From Rhodobacter calidifons (GTDB lineage Bacteria; Pseudomonadota; Alphaproteobacteria; Rhodobacterales; Rhodobacteraceae): DNA of 64,000 nucleotides. Under the pieces are notes generated by a model. The model saw nothing but the letters and a program-made list of their open reading frames with translations. It made no database searches and was not told where the DNA came from. The stretch covers positions 1 to 64,000 of the forward strand of contig NZ_JAANHS010000005.1 in the NCBI RefSeq assembly GCF_011174775.1. Direction: 5' to 3'. Shown here one piece after another: positions 36,628 to 46,825 of this stretch; position 1 is the stretch's first letter, and every line of letters starts with the position of its first letter. A program made the position numbers and the translations under genes.

Positions 36628-38034
36628 TCAGGTGCCGCAGAAGGTGACGTAGGGGCCAAGGCCGGCAGGGGCGGGAAGCATGTAGGGCTCGGCCCCAGCA
36701 AAGGGCTGGCGGACGGCAGCGAGCAGGGCGTGGAAGGGGGCCATGTCCCCCTCGGTCGCCGCGGCCAGTGCCTCTTCGACCTTGTGGTTGCGCGGGATCA
36801 CCGCCGGGTTGGCCCCGGCCAGACGCTCTGCCGCGCCTTCCCCGGCACGGGCACGCCAGCGGGGAAGCCAGGCCTGCATCCGGGTGAAGTCGTGAAACAG
36901 CGGGCGCAGGGCGGCCTCGTCGCCCAGGCGGCGGAAGGTGAGCGTCCAGTCCGCCCCCTCCATCGCGGCCATCAGGTCGTCGGCCAGCTCCCCGTCGCCC
37001 GCGTCTTCCCCGGGCAGGCCAAGCTTGCGCCGCATCACAGCCAGCCATTCTGCCCGGAAGCGCGGGGCGATGCCAGCCAGCCGGTCGTTGGCCAGCTCGA
37101 CCGCCCGGTCCGATGACGGGTCGAAAAGCGGCAGCAGCGTTTCGGCAAGCCGGGCGAGGTTCCAGCCCAGGATCAGCGGCTGGTTGGCATAGGCATAGCG
37201 GCCCTGGTGGTCGATCGAGGAAAACACCGTGCCGGGAGCATAGGCTTCCATGAAGGCGCAGGGGCCGTAGTCGATGGTCTCGCCCGAGATCGCCATGTTG
37301 TCGGTGTTCATCACGCCATGGATGAAGCCCAGGCCCATCCATGCCGCGACAAGGCGCGCCTGGGCGGCGATGACGGCGTCAAGCAGGGCAAGATAGGGCT
37401 GATCGGCCGCGGCCAGGTCCGGGTAGTGCCGGGCAATGGCATGGTCGGCCAGCGCCTTGACCGTCTGGCCGTCGCCGCGGGCGGCAAAGAACTGGAAGGT
37501 CCCGACGCGCAGATGGCTGGCCGCGACGCGGGCAAGGACGGCGCCGGGAAGTTTCGTCTCGCGCCAGATCTGCTCGCCCGTCGCCACCACGGCCAGCGCG
37601 CGGGTGGTGGGCACGCCCATCGCCGCCATGAACTCGGAGATCAGGTATTCGCGCAGCATCGGGCCCACGGCCGCCTTGCCGTCGCCGCCGCGCGAGAAGG
37701 GCGTCGGGCCCGAGCCCTTGAGCTGGAGGTCGAAGCGGCGTCCGTCGGGGGCCAGGATTTCGCCCAGCAGATGCGCCCGACCATCGCCAAGCTGGGGCGA
37801 GAAACCGCCGAACTGGTGGCCGGCATAGGCTTGCGCGATGGGGTCGGCGCCGGGCGGCAATTCGGCGCCCGAAAACCAGCGGGCGGCCTCTGCCTCGGTC
37901 AGGGTCAGGCCAAGCTCGGCTGCAAGCGGATGATTCAGGGCCAGAAGCCGCGGTGCCGGTGCGCGGTCCGGCACGACGCGCAGGAAGGTGCCCGGCAGAT
38001 CGCGGACCCAGGAATGGTCGAAGGCGATGGTCAT
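36628..38034 (-). CDS. selO: SelO family protein adenylyltransferase (YdiU)
   Basis: A 468-residue pseudokinase-like enzyme that AMPylates proteins. Typical motifs are [47 protein letters not shown] and [12 protein letters not shown], with the metal-binding DYGPCAFM. The C-terminus reads YVTFCGT with a cysteine, in place of the selenocysteine or CxxS of some members. ATG 38034 starts the conserved MTIAFDHSW. Length is near the family norm. Confidence 0.94.
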   Translation of the reverse strand: MTIAFDHSWVRDLPGTFLRVVPDRAPAPRLLALNHPLAAELGLTLTEAEAARWFSGAELPPGADPIAQAYAGHQFGGFSPQLGDGRAHLLGEILAPDGRRFDLQLKGSGPTPFSRGGDGKAAVGPMLREYLISEFMAAMGVPTTRALAVVATGEQIWRETKLPGAVLARVAASHLRVGTFQFFAARGDGQTVKALADHAIARHYPDLAAADQPYLALLDAVIAAQARLVAAWMGLGFIHGVMNTDNMAISGETIDYGPCAFMEAYAPGTVFSSIDHQGRYAYANQPLILGWNLARLAETLLPLFDPSSDRAVELANDRLAGIAPRFRAEWLAVMRRKLGLPGEDAGDGELADDLMAAMEGADWTLTFRRLGDEAALRPLFHDFTRMQAWLPRWRARAGEGAAERLAGANPAVIPRNHKVEEALAAATEGDMAPFHALLAAVRQPFAGAEPYMLPAPAGLGPYVTFCGT

Positions 38035-38164
38035 GCCGCAGATATGCGGCGGCAGACCGCCCGAGGCAACCGGCGCGACGCCGATTTCCGTCCGGAAATC
38101 GGTCCGAATTCCGCAGGGAATTCGGCCACGGGGGCGAACCGGGGGGGCGAAAGGGTGTTGCGGA

Positions 38165-38241
38165 TGGTCGGGGCGGCGGGATTCGAACTCGCGACCTACG
38201 GTACCCAAAACCGTCGCGCTACCAGGCTGCGCTACGCCCCG
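38165..38241 (-). tRNA. tRNA-Pro (anticodon TGG)
   Basis: The minus strand folds as a 77-base tRNA: acceptor CGGGGCG with CGCCCCG, discriminator A, encoded CCA, D arm GCGCAG..., anticodon loop TTTGGGT (TGG) and T arm GTTCGAATC. Confidence 0.95.
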
Positions 38242-38282
38242 ACTGCGCCACCCTTAGCGGCATCGCGGAGGAATGAAAAGGC

Positions 38283-38759
38283 TCAGCCGTCGCAGGGCCA
38301 TGCCGCAAGGTCCGCGGGGATGGACGGATGGCGCAGGGTCGCACCCGGACCGATGCCCAGCCGCGCGGCCAGGCCGCCGTTGATCTCCAGCACGAACATC
38401 ACGCCCGGGCCGCCATCGATCGCGGTCAGATCGCCGGGAACGGCATCGGCATGGACGCGCGTCACCGTTCCGGTCCGGTCGGCGAAGATCATGTCCAGCG
38501 CGATCAGCGTGTTCTTCATCCAGAACGCGGGCCGCCCCGGGGTTTCGTAGACGAACAGCATGCCCTGCGACAGGGGCAGGCTTTCGCGGAACATCAGGCC
38601 CTGCGCCCGTTCCGCCGGATCGTCGGCCACTTCCACGGCAAAGCTTTCGCGGCCCCCCGCTCCGCGGATGTCAAGCCGGTCGGGGGCGCAGGCGGCCTCG
38701 GCCCAGGCGCTGCCCGGCAGGGCCGCCAGGAAGACCGCCAGCAGCCGCCGGCCGGCCAT
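38283..38759 (-). CDS. DUF192 family exported protein
   Basis: A 158-residue protein with a signal peptide (cleavage near AWA-E) and a DUF192 domain: ERAQGLMFRESLPLSQGMLFVY, WMKNTLIALDMIFAD, and VLEINGGLAARLGI. DUF192 proteins are common small exported proteins of unknown biochemical function. Its ATG overlaps the stop of the cold-shock gene (TGATG), so the two are co-translated. Confidence 0.88.
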   Translation of the reverse strand: MAGRRLLAVFLAALPGSAWAEAACAPDRLDIRGAGGRESFAVEVADDPAERAQGLMFRESLPLSQGMLFVYETPGRPAFWMKNTLIALDMIFADRTGTVTRVHADAVPGDLTAIDGGPGVMFVLEINGGLAARLGIGPGATLRHPSIPADLAAWPCDG

Positions 38760-39292
38760 CACGATTTCCCGCGGCTTGCGGCTTCCCAGGAAACGACCTG
38801 AACCGCCATCCGCCCGCGCCGGCCTTCGATCACGCGCAAGGCCACCGCCTCGCCGGCGCTGAGATCCGCAAAGCCCGAGACGCGCAGCACCTCGGCATGG
38901 ATGAAGATGTCCTCCGGCCGCCCGAAGACATTGGCAAAACCGAAGCCCTTGCCCTTGTCGAACCACTTCACCCGCGCCGGTTCCAGGTCCAGTGCCAGGA
39001 TGTCGGCGCCCAGCATCTGGGCCGCATCCTCGCCCAAGGGCAGGGCGAGTCCCTCGGGCGGATCGATGCGCTTGACCTCGACAGCCTGCACCCCGCGCTG
39101 CGTCCGCTGGATGCGCACCTCGATCCCGGCCCCATCCGCAACCGAGCCCTGACCGTAGTTCCTCAGTACGTTTGCGTGCAGCAGGATATCCGAATCCGTC
39201 TGGTCGGATACGATGAACCCGAATCCTTTGGATGGATCAAACCACTTCACGCGACCATGCACGACCTGCACGGTCTCATCTTCTTCCGTCAT
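38759..39292 (-). CDS. Two-domain cold-shock protein
   Basis: A 177-residue protein with two cold-shock domains, at about residues 8-70 (KWFDPSKGFGFIV, ILLHANVL) and 110-175 (KWFDKGKGFGFAN, IFIHAEVL), joined by a Pro/Leu-rich linker. Such domains bind single-stranded RNA or DNA. The second domain lacks part of the usual RNP2 spacing but keeps KGFGF and FIH. ATG 39292 gives the MTEEDE start. The 116-base upstream region is AT-rich, as for many cold-shock leaders. Confidence 0.92.
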   Translation of the reverse strand: MTEEDETVQVVHGRVKWFDPSKGFGFIVSDQTDSDILLHANVLRNYGQGSVADGAGIEVRIQRTQRGVQAVEVKRIDPPEGLALPLGEDAAQMLGADILALDLEPARVKWFDKGKGFGFANVFGRPEDIFIHAEVLRVSGFADLSAGEAVALRVIEGRRGRMAVQVVSWEAASRGKS

Positions 39293-39408
39293 AAGCAGAG
39301 CCTTCTCCCCAGAATGAGCCCTAGGTCGCACTGATGGCGGAATTGGCCGGCCGGGATCAAGGGCAATTCATCAATTGGCCAACTATTTTTGCGCGGTCTG
39401 GAATCAAA

Positions 39409-40011
39409 CTACGGGTTCAGTCGGGCGATTTCCCAGCCAGACCTTGCGTCAATCCTGCGCCAGCGAAAGCGGTCGTGCAACCGGAATGCGCCATCCGCCC
39501 AGAATTCGATCTCGACGGGGGTGATGCGGAAACCGCCCCAGAAGGGGGGGCGGGGCGGATTGGGGCCCTTGGCGACGGCCACGCGCGCAGCCTCGGCCAT
39601 CAGCGCCTCGCGCGAGGACAGCGGCTGCGACTGCCGGCTGGCCCAGGCCCCGATGCGCGACTTCAGGCTGCGGCTGGCGAAATAGGCATCGGCCTTCGGC
39701 CCGTCCTCGCGGGTGACGGTTCCGCGCACCCGGATCTGACGGCGCAGCGATTTCCAGTGCAGGACAAAGGCCGCCTTGCCCGAGGCCGCGATCTCCTGCC
39801 CCTTGGCCGAGCCGTAGTTGGTGTAGAAGACGAAGGCCTCAGGCTCGATCTCCTTCAGCAGCACCATGCGGACATTCGGCATGCCCTCGGCATCCACCGT
39901 GGCCAATGCGATGGCGTTGGGATCGTTCGGCTCGACCGCCTCGGCTTCGGTCAGCCAGGCCCGCGCGATTGCGAAAGGGTCGTCGCCTGCGAAGATGCCG
40001 CTGCGGTCCAT
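39409..40011 (-). CDS. pdxH: Pyridoxamine 5'-phosphate oxidase
   Basis: A 200-residue FMN enzyme forming pyridoxal 5'-phosphate. It shows [62 protein letters not shown] and the C-terminal RLHDRFRW...WEIARLNP, all typical. ATG 40011 matches the usual length. The gene diverges from fabI with 95 bases between starts. Confidence 0.96.
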   Translation of the reverse strand: MDRSGIFAGDDPFAIARAWLTEAEAVEPNDPNAIALATVDAEGMPNVRMVLLKEIEPEAFVFYTNYGSAKGQEIAASGKAAFVLHWKSLRRQIRVRGTVTREDGPKADAYFASRSLKSRIGAWASRQSQPLSSREALMAEAARVAVAKGPNPPRPPFWGGFRITPVEIEFWADGAFRLHDRFRWRRIDARSGWEIARLNP

Positions 40012-40106
40012 GAATGCTCCTTGCCACGCCCTGCGGACCTGCCTTGAAGGAAGGACCCGCTTCGCCTACACGTCAGTGTCACCGAAAAATGGGCGAGGGG
40101 CCGGGA

Positions 40107-40937
40107 ATGTCAACGGGACTGATGCAGGGCAAGCGCGGGCTGATCATGGGCCTGGCCAATGACAAGTCGATTGCCTGGGGCATCGCGCAGGCGGTGGCGG
40201 CGCAGGGGGCGGAGCTGGCGTTCTCCTATCAGGGCGAGCAGTTGAAGAAACGGGTTGCACCCCTGGCGGAAAGCCTGGGCGTGCCGAAGCTCTTCGAATG
40301 CGACGTGGCCAGCGACGCCAGCATCGACGCGCTCTTCGCCGCGCTGAAGGCCGAATGGGGGACGCTGGATTTCCTGGTCCATGCCATCGGTTTCGCCGAC
40401 AAGAACGAGCTTCGCGGCCGCTATGTGGACACCTCGCGCGCGGGTTTCGCGCTGGCCATGGACATTTCGGTCTATTCCTTCACCGCCGTCTGCCAGCGCG
40501 CCTCGGCGATGATGGGGCCGGGGGGCAGCCTGCTGACGCTGACCTATTATGGTGCGGAAAAGGTCATGCCGCATTACAACGTGATGGGCGTGGCCAAGGC
40601 GGGGCTCGAGGCGTCGGTCAAGTATCTGGCCGAGGATCTGGGCAAGGACGGCATCCGGGTGAACGCGATTTCTGCCGGGCCGATCAAGACGCTGGCCGCC
40701 TCGGGCATCGGCGATTTCCGCTATATCATGAAGTGGAACGAGCTGAACTCGCCCCTGCGGCGCAACGTGACGCAGGAAGAGGTCGGCAAGGCCGCGCTTT
40801 TCCTTCTGTCGGACCTCGGCTCCGGCACGACGGGCGAGAACCTGCACGTCGATTGCGGCTACCATGTCGTCGGCATGAAGGCGATCGAGGCACCGGACAT
40901 CGACCTGCTGTCCGCCAGGAAAGAGGGCGGACAGTGA
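40107..40937 (+). CDS. fabI: Enoyl-ACP reductase (NADH)
   Basis: A 276-residue short-chain reductase completing each fatty-acid elongation cycle. Motifs: GLIMGLANDKSIAWGIA for the cofactor, SYQGE, the catalytic tyrosine-lysine in TYYGAEKVMPHYNVMGVAK (shown in two parts: YYGAEKV and MGVAKAGLE) and SAGPIKTLAASGI. ATG 40107 with GGGG upstream gives the usual start. It overlaps the next gene by GTGA. Confidence 0.95.
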   Translation: MSTGLMQGKRGLIMGLANDKSIAWGIAQAVAAQGAELAFSYQGEQLKKRVAPLAESLGVPKLFECDVASDASIDALFAALKAEWGTLDFLVHAIGFADKNELRGRYVDTSRAGFALAMDISVYSFTAVCQRASAMMGPGGSLLTLTYYGAEKVMPHYNVMGVAKAGLEASVKYLAEDLGKDGIRVNAISAGPIKTLAASGIGDFRYIMKWNELNSPLRRNVTQEEVGKAALFLLSDLGSGTTGENLHVDCGYHVVGMKAIEAPDIDLLSARKEGGQ

Positions 40938-41548
40938 CGCCGACCGCCTTCTCGGTCTTTGTCGGGCTGGTGATCCTGGCCGCGATTTCGCCCGGCCCGG
41001 CGGTGCTGATGTCGGTGCGGACCGGACTGACCGAGGGCCTGCGCACGGGCTTCATGCTGGCGCTGGGGATCGGGGCCGGGGCGGTGGTCTGGGCCTCGGC
41101 GGCGATGTTCGGGCTGACCCTCGTCCTTGCGGCCGCCCCCGCGCTCCTCTGGGCGCTGAAGCTGGGCGGTGCGGCCTATCTGGTCTGGATGGGCTGGCGG
41201 CTCTGGCACGAGGCGAAAACACCTTTCATCGCAAATGACGACCGCCCGGTGCCGCGCAGCGCCGCCTCGGCCTTCCGGCTGGGGCTGTTTACCCAGCTGG
41301 CCAACCCCAAGCCGGCGGTCATGTTCTCGGCCATATTCCTGGGCACCGTGCCGCCGGGGACCGCGCCCTGGGTCTATGCCGCGCTTCTGGTCATCATCTT
41401 CTCGGCCGAGACGCTGTGGAACACAGCGGTTGCCCGCATCTTCTCGCTTCAGCGCACCCGCGCCGGATACATCAGCCTGAAGACGGTCATCGACCGCAGC
41501 TTCGGGGGCCTTCTGGCCCTGCTCGGGATCAAGATCGCTGCCACCTGA
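40934..41548 (+). CDS. LysE/RhtB family exporter
   Basis: A 204-residue membrane protein starting with GTG at 40934, with about six membrane segments and the family features [10 protein letters not shown] near residue 18, [13 protein letters not shown] and [16 protein letters not shown]. Members export amino acids such as threonine or homoserine lactone. The GTGA overlap with fabI indicates coupling only, not a shared pathway. Confidence 0.9.
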   Translation: MTPTAFSVFVGLVILAAISPGPAVLMSVRTGLTEGLRTGFMLALGIGAGAVVWASAAMFGLTLVLAAAPALLWALKLGGAAYLVWMGWRLWHEAKTPFIANDDRPVPRSAASAFRLGLFTQLANPKPAVMFSAIFLGTVPPGTAPWVYAALLVIIFSAETLWNTAVARIFSLQRTRAGYISLKTVIDRSFGGLLALLGIKIAAT

Positions 41549-41559
41549 CGGAGGACACC

Positions 41560-42084
41560 ATGTCGCCTGACCGCCTGCCGCATGAAAAGGGATTTCACGT
41601 CAGCTGGGACCAGATCCACCGCGACGCGCGCGCGCTGGCCTGGCGGCTGGACGGCAAGGGTCCGGGCGAGGGCGGGACCTGGAAGGCCGTGGTCGGCATC
41701 ACCCGCGGCGGGCTGGTGCCGGCGATGATCGTCAGCCGAGAACTCGACATCCGGGTCGTGGATTCGATCAGCGTCAAGTCCTACCATTCCGGAGGCGGCA
41801 AGGCCGACCAGCGGCGCGAGGCCCAGGTCATCAAGGCGCCGAACCCCGAGGTGATGGGGGACGGGTCGGGCGTGCTGATCGTCGATGACCTGGTGGACAG
41901 CGGCAAGACGCTGGAACTGATCCGCAGCCTGTATCCCAAGGCGCATTTCGCCTGCGTCTATGCCAAGCCCGAGGGCGAGAAACAGGCCGACACCTACATC
42001 ACCTCCGTCAGCCAGGACACCTGGATCTTCTTCCCCTGGGACATGGCGCTGCAATATGTCCAGCCCTTCCGCGGCGCGGACTGA
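41560..42084 (+). CDS. gpt: Xanthine/guanine phosphoribosyltransferase
   Basis: A 174-residue purine salvage enzyme. It has [28 protein letters not shown] and the PRPP-binding [16 protein letters not shown]. Length and motif spacing fit Gpt of gammaproteobacteria and Rhodobacterales. GGAGGACACC precedes ATG 41560. A dispersed repeat begins three bases after its stop. Confidence 0.93.
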   Translation: MSPDRLPHEKGFHVSWDQIHRDARALAWRLDGKGPGEGGTWKAVVGITRGGLVPAMIVSRELDIRVVDSISVKSYHSGGGKADQRREAQVIKAPNPEVMGDGSGVLIVDDLVDSGKTLELIRSLYPKAHFACVYAKPEGEKQADTYITSVSQDTWIFFPWDMALQYVQPFRGAD

Positions 42085-42086
42085 CC

Positions 42087-42159
42087 GCTCCTCGCCTCAT
42101 GGCATGCGCTCGTCGCTGACGGGCCGCGCCCCACGACGAGAAGCGCAGCGCACGAGGAG
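42087..42159 (+). repeat. Dispersed 3'-end inverted repeat, copy 5
   Basis: GCTCCTCGCC...GCGCTCGTCG and CGACGAGAAGCGCAGCGCACG with a final AGGAG form imperfect arms. The final GAGGAG also sits at ribosome-site distance from the next gene's TTG start. Confidence 0.65.
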
Positions 42160-42165
42160 TTTGCC

Positions 42166-43344
42166 TTGCCCCTTCCCCTGAACCCCGCCTTCGCCGCGAC
42201 CGACCCGCCTCCCGTGATGGAGGCCCGGCGCTGGATCGAGGGCGTCCGCTTTCCCGCCGACCGCCCGCTGATCAACGTCAGCCAGGCCGCGCCGGTGGAC
42301 AGCCCGCCCCTGGCCCTGCGCCAGGCGCTTGCCGAGGCCGCGTTGCACGACCCCCAGGCACATCTCTATGGCCCCGTCCTCGGCCTGCCTGCGCTGCGCG
42401 AGGAAATCGCGGCGCAATGGTCGGCGGCCTATGGCGGCGCGGTCACGCCTGACCAGGTCGCGATCACCCAGGGCTGCAACCAGGCCTTCTGCACCGTCCT
42501 CGCCACCCTGGCCGGGCCGGGGGACGAGGTGATCCTGCCCACGCCCTGGTATTTCAATCACAAGATGTGGCTTGACATGGCCGGCGTCCGCACCGTGCCG
42601 CTGGACACCGGTCCCACGCTCATCCCCTCGGCCGATGCGGCCGCGGCGCTGATCACCGACCGCACCCGCGCCATCGTGCTGGTCAGTCCGAACAACCCCG
42701 GCGGCGTGGAATATCCGGCCGAGACGCTGGCGGCCTTCCGCGATCTGGCCCGCGCCAGGGGCCTTGCCCTGATTGTGGACGAGACCTACCGCGACTTCGA
42801 CAGCCGCAGCGCGGCGCCGCATGATCTGTTCGCCGCCCCCGGCTGGCCGGAGACGCTGATCCAGCTTTACAGCTTTTCCAAGGCCTACCGGCTGACCGGC
42901 CACCGCGTCGGCGCCATCGTCGCCAGCGCCGCGCGGCTGGCCGAGGCCGAGAAGTTCCTCGACACCGTGGCCATCTGTCCCAGCCAGCTGGGCCAGATCG
43001 GCGCGCTCTGGGGGATGCGGAACCTCCGGCAATGGGTCGCGGGCGAACGCGACGAGATCCTCGCCCGCCGCGCCGCGATGGTGGCGGGCTTCGCGGCGCT
43101 GCCCGGCTGGAAGCTTCTGGGCTGCGGCGCCTATTTCGCCTATGTCGAGCATCCCTTCGACATCCCCTCCGACCAGCTCTGCAAGCGCCTGGTGACCGAG
43201 GCCTCGCTGCTGATGCTGCCGGGCACGATGTTCCAGCCCGAAGGCTCGCCGGCCGGCCAACGCCAGATCCGCATCGCCTTTGCCAATGTCGATGTGGCGG
43301 GCATCGCCGAGGTGATCCGGCGTCTCGCGGCCTTCCGCCCCTGA
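42166..43344 (+). CDS. Class I/II aminotransferase
   Basis: A 392-residue fold-type I PLP enzyme: YGPVLGLPALREE, the PNNPGGVEYP motif, VDETYRDF and the PLP lysine in SFSKAYRLTGHRVG (Lys near 243), with a C-terminal RIAFANVD arginine for the substrate carboxylate. The substrate is not evident. The start is likely TTG 42166, as the conserved N-terminal region (NPAFAATDPPPVMEARRW) lies before the first ATG and the repeat supplies GAGGAG. ppiD and trpE follow. Confidence 0.85.
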   Translation: MPLPLNPAFAATDPPPVMEARRWIEGVRFPADRPLINVSQAAPVDSPPLALRQALAEAALHDPQAHLYGPVLGLPALREEIAAQWSAAYGGAVTPDQVAITQGCNQAFCTVLATLAGPGDEVILPTPWYFNHKMWLDMAGVRTVPLDTGPTLIPSADAAAALITDRTRAIVLVSPNNPGGVEYPAETLAAFRDLARARGLALIVDETYRDFDSRSAAPHDLFAAPGWPETLIQLYSFSKAYRLTGHRVGAIVASAARLAEAEKFLDTVAICPSQLGQIGALWGMRNLRQWVAGERDEILARRAAMVAGFAALPGWKLLGCGAYFAYVEHPFDIPSDQLCKRLVTEASLLMLPGTMFQPEGSPAGQRQIRIAFANVDVAGIAEVIRRLAAFRP

Positions 43345-43441
43345 CGGGCCCGTGACCGACCGCGCGCCGGGGCGATCTTGACCTTGCCCCCCGGGGGGCT
43401 TCCGACTATTCACCTCGAACGAAGCAGACGAAGGCGGACCC

Positions 43442-45313
43442 ATGGCCAAGACCCCGACCGAAGACGGCAAACGCCCGCGCGGCAAGGTGCAGGAAGTGGC
43501 GGTCTGGACCCTGATGGGAATGCTGATCCTGGGGCTCGGCGGCTTCGGCATCACCAGCTTTTCCGGCGGTGTGACCAGGGTCGGCAGCGTCGGCAGGATC
43601 GACATCACCCCCGACGACTATGCCCGCGCGCTCCAGTCCCAGGTGAACGCCTTCTCCCAGCAGATCGGCCAGAGGATTTCCGTGCAGGAGGCCCTGGCCT
43701 TCGGCATCGACCGGCAGGTCATCCAGGGCCTGATCGCACGCGCCGCGCTGGACAACGAGGCCCAGCGGATCGGCCTGTCGGTCGGCGACGCGGTCGTGGC
43801 CTCGGAACTGATGCAGATCAACGCCTTCAAGGGGGCTTCCGGCGGCTTCGACCGTGCGGCCTATCGCTATACGCTTGACCGCCAGAACCTGACCGAGGCC
43901 CAGTTCGAGGCCAACCTGCGCCGGGACATCGCCCGCGACCTGTTGCAGGGCGCCATCGCCGGCGGCTTCGTGGCGCCCGCCGCGCTGACCGACACGCTCT
44001 ATGCCTGGGCCGGGGAACGGCGCGGCTTTTCCATGCTGCGCCTGGCCGAGGCCGACCTGCCCGCCCCCCTGGCCGAACCGACCGAGGCCGAATTGCAGGC
44101 GCATTACCAGGCGCATCTCGACCGCTTCACCCGGCCCGAGGCCAAGCGCATCACCTATGCCGCCCTCTTGCCCGAGGCGATCGCCAAGGATCAGCCGGTC
44201 GATGACGCGATGCTGCGCAAGCTCTACCAGGACCGGATCGCCGAATTCGTGACGCCCGAGCGACGGATCGTCGAGCGGCTGGTCTATCCCGACCAGGCCG
44301 CCGCCGAGGCGGCGATGGAAAGACTTGCGGCCGGGTCCTCCTTCGAGGATCTGGTTGCCGAACGCGGCCTCACGCTTTCGGCCGTCGATCTGGGCGATGT
44401 CGAGGAGGACGAGCTGAACGGCGCCGGTCCGGCGGTCTTTGCCGCCGCCGAAGGCGAGGTGGTCGGACCTCTCGACAGCAGCCTCGGGCCGGCGCTCTTC
44501 CGGGTCGTAACCGTGCTTTCCGCCGAGGAAACCAGCTTCGAGGAAGCCCGCGACACGCTGGCCGTCGAGTTCCAGACCGATGCCGCCCGCCGCCTGATCG
44601 CCGACCGGGTGGAAGAGATCGACGATCTGCTCGCCGGCGGCGCGACGCTGGAGGATCTGGCCCGCGAGGCCGGGCTGACGCTTGCGACGCTGGACTATGT
44701 TCCGGGCCAGCCGGGCGATGCGGCGATCGAGGGCTACCCTGCCTTCCGCGCGGCGGCCGAGGCGGTGAAGGCAGAGGATTTCCCGCAGGCCATCCTGCTG
44801 GAGGACGGCGGTCTGGTGGCCCTGCGGCTGGACGAGATCGTGCCGGCCGCCCCGATCCCGCTGGACGAGGCAGCCGAGCGGGTCGCCGAGGACTGGCGCA
44901 AGGACGCGCTCGCCGCCGCCCTGGGCGCCCGGGCGACCGAGATCAAGGCGGCGCTGGAAGGCGGCGCCTCCATCGGCAGCTTGGGCATCGTCGACGTGAC
45001 ACCCGAGATCGACCGCAACGGCTTTGTGGCCGATGCGCCCGACAGCCTTCTGACCGAGGTGTTCCGGATGTCCGAAGGCGAGATCAGGGTGATCGAGGCC
45101 CCCGGCTTCGTCGCCGTGGTCAAGCTTGACCGCATCCTGCCTGCCACGACCGAGGGCGAGGAGGCCGAGGCGACCAGGGCCGCGCTTGCGGCTCAGGCGC
45201 AACGCGCCATCGCCAGCGACGCCTTCGCCGCCTTCACCGCCGCCCTGACCGCCGAGGCGGGGATCACGCTGGATCAGGCCGCGATCAACGCCGTGCACGT
45301 GAGCCTGCCCTGA
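43442..45313 (+). CDS. ppiD: Periplasmic SurA/PpiD-type peptidyl-prolyl isomerase
   Basis: A 623-residue chaperone with one N-terminal membrane anchor (about residues 22-40), a SurA-like N domain, and a parvulin-like domain in the middle (ERLVYPDQAAAEAAMERLAAGSSFEDL, about 280-360), followed by a long charged C-terminal part. It assists folding of exported proteins at the inner membrane. Active-site residues of the parvulin domain are hard to see, so it may act mainly as chaperone. The stop overlaps trpE by TGATG. Confidence 0.88.
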   Translation: MAKTPTEDGKRPRGKVQEVAVWTLMGMLILGLGGFGITSFSGGVTRVGSVGRIDITPDDYARALQSQVNAFSQQIGQRISVQEALAFGIDRQVIQGLIARAALDNEAQRIGLSVGDAVVASELMQINAFKGASGGFDRAAYRYTLDRQNLTEAQFEANLRRDIARDLLQGAIAGGFVAPAALTDTLYAWAGERRGFSMLRLAEADLPAPLAEPTEAELQAHYQAHLDRFTRPEAKRITYAALLPEAIAKDQPVDDAMLRKLYQDRIAEFVTPERRIVERLVYPDQAAAEAAMERLAAGSSFEDLVAERGLTLSAVDLGDVEEDELNGAGPAVFAAAEGEVVGPLDSSLGPALFRVVTVLSAEETSFEEARDTLAVEFQTDAARRLIADRVEEIDDLLAGGATLEDLAREAGLTLATLDYVPGQPGDAAIEGYPAFRAAAEAVKAEDFPQAILLEDGGLVALRLDEIVPAAPIPLDEAAERVAEDWRKDALAAALGARATEIKAALEGGASIGSLGIVDVTPEIDRNGFVADAPDSLLTEVFRMSEGEIRVIEAPGFVAVVKLDRILPATTEGEEAEATRAALAAQAQRAIASDAFAAFTAALTAEAGITLDQAAINAVHVSLP

Positions 45314-46821
45314 TGCAGCTGTCGCCGGATTTTGCCGCGTTCGAGGCGGGCTGGAACGCCGGGAAGAACCAGATCGTCTGGGCGCGGCTGGCGGCCGATC
45401 TGGACACGCCGGTCAGCCTGATGCTGAAGCTGGGCGATGCGCGCGCCGACACGTTCATGCTGGAATCGGTGACCGGCGGCGAGGTGCGCGGGCGCTATTC
45501 CATCGTCGGCATGAAGCCCGATCTCGTCTGGCAATGCCGCGGCACGCGGGCCTTCATCAACCGCGAGGCGCGGTTCGACCGTCAGGCCTTCACCGACCTT
45601 CCCGGCCACCCCTTGCAGACCCTGCGCGACCTGCTGGCCGAATGCCGGATCGAGATGCCCGAAGGCATGCCCGCCGTCGCGGCGGGGCTGTTCGGCTATC
45701 TCGGCTATGACATGATCCGGCTGGTCGAACATCTGCCGGACGTGAACCCCGACCCCCTGGGCCTGCCCGATGCCGAACTGATCCGGCCCTCGGTGGTGGC
45801 GGTGCTGGATGGCGTGAAGGGCGAGGTGACGGTGGTCGCGCCTGCGTGGGTCGCCTCGGGCCTCTCTGCCCGCGCGGCCTATGCGCAGGCCGCCGAACGG
45901 GTGATGGATGCGCTGCGCGATCTGGACCGCGCCCCTTCCGCCGCACGCGACCTGGGCGAAAGCGCGCCGGTGGGTCCCGCGACGTCGAACTTCACGCACG
46001 AAGGCTACAAGGCCGCGGTCGAGAAGGCCAAGGAGTATATCCGCGCGGGCGACATCTTCCAGGTCGTGCCCTCGCAACGCTGGGCGCAGAAGTTCACCCT
46101 GCCGCCCTTCGCCCTTTATCGCTCGCTGCGGCGCACCAATCCGTCGCCCTTCATGTTCTTCTTCAACTTCGGCGGCTTTCAGGTGATCGGCGCCTCGCCC
46201 GAGATCCTCGTCCGCCTGCGCGACGGTGAAGTCACCGTCCGCCCCATCGCCGGCACCCGCAAGCGCGGCGCCACGCCCGAGGAGGATCGCGCGCTGGAGG
46301 CGGACCTTCTGGCCGATCCCAAGGAACGGGCCGAGCATCTGATGCTTCTCGACCTCGGCCGCAACGACGTGGGCCGGGTGGCGAAGGTCGGCACCGTGCG
46401 CCCGACGGAAACCTTCGTCATCGAACGCTACAGCCATGTGATGCACATCGTGTCGAATGTGGTGGGCGAGATCGCGGAGGGCGAGGATGCCCTGTCGGCC
46501 CTTCTTGCGGGCCTGCCCGCCGGCACCGTGTCAGGCGCGCCGAAAGTGCGGGCGATGGAGATCATCGACGAGCTGGAGCCCGAAAAACGCGGCGTCTATG
46601 GCGGCGGGGTCGGCTATTTCGCGGCAAATGGCGAGATGGACTTCTGCATCGCCTTGCGCACGGCGGTACTGAAGGACGAGACACTCTATATCCAGGCGGG
46701 CGGGGGCGTGGTCTTCGACAGCGACCCCGAGGCGGAATATCAGGAAACCGTCAACAAATCCAACGCCTTGCGCCGCGCGGCCGAGGATGCGGGCCGCTTT
46801 GCCGGGCGCGGGAACGGCTGA
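45313..46821 (+). CDS. trpE: Anthranilate synthase component I
   Basis: A 502-residue enzyme for the first step of tryptophan synthesis, converting chorismate with glutamine-derived ammonia (TrpG) to anthranilate. Motifs: LESVTGGEVRGRYS with the tryptophan feedback site, DIFQVVPSQRW, ASPEILVRL, RPIAGTRKRG, LDLGRNDVGRV, ISGAPKVRAMEI-like VSGAPKVRAMEI, and GGGVVFDSDPEAEYQE. ATG 45313 overlaps the ppiD stop. trpG is not in the window. Confidence 0.96.
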   Translation: MQLSPDFAAFEAGWNAGKNQIVWARLAADLDTPVSLMLKLGDARADTFMLESVTGGEVRGRYSIVGMKPDLVWQCRGTRAFINREARFDRQAFTDLPGHPLQTLRDLLAECRIEMPEGMPAVAAGLFGYLGYDMIRLVEHLPDVNPDPLGLPDAELIRPSVVAVLDGVKGEVTVVAPAWVASGLSARAAYAQAAERVMDALRDLDRAPSAARDLGESAPVGPATSNFTHEGYKAAVEKAKEYIRAGDIFQVVPSQRWAQKFTLPPFALYRSLRRTNPSPFMFFFNFGGFQVIGASPEILVRLRDGEVTVRPIAGTRKRGATPEEDRALEADLLADPKERAEHLMLLDLGRNDVGRVAKVGTVRPTETFVIERYSHVMHIVSNVVGEIAEGEDALSALLAGLPAGTVSGAPKVRAMEIIDELEPEKRGVYGGGVGYFAANGEMDFCIALRTAVLKDETLYIQAGGGVVFDSDPEAEYQETVNKSNALRRAAEDAGRFAGRGNG

Positions 46822-46825
46822 CCGG

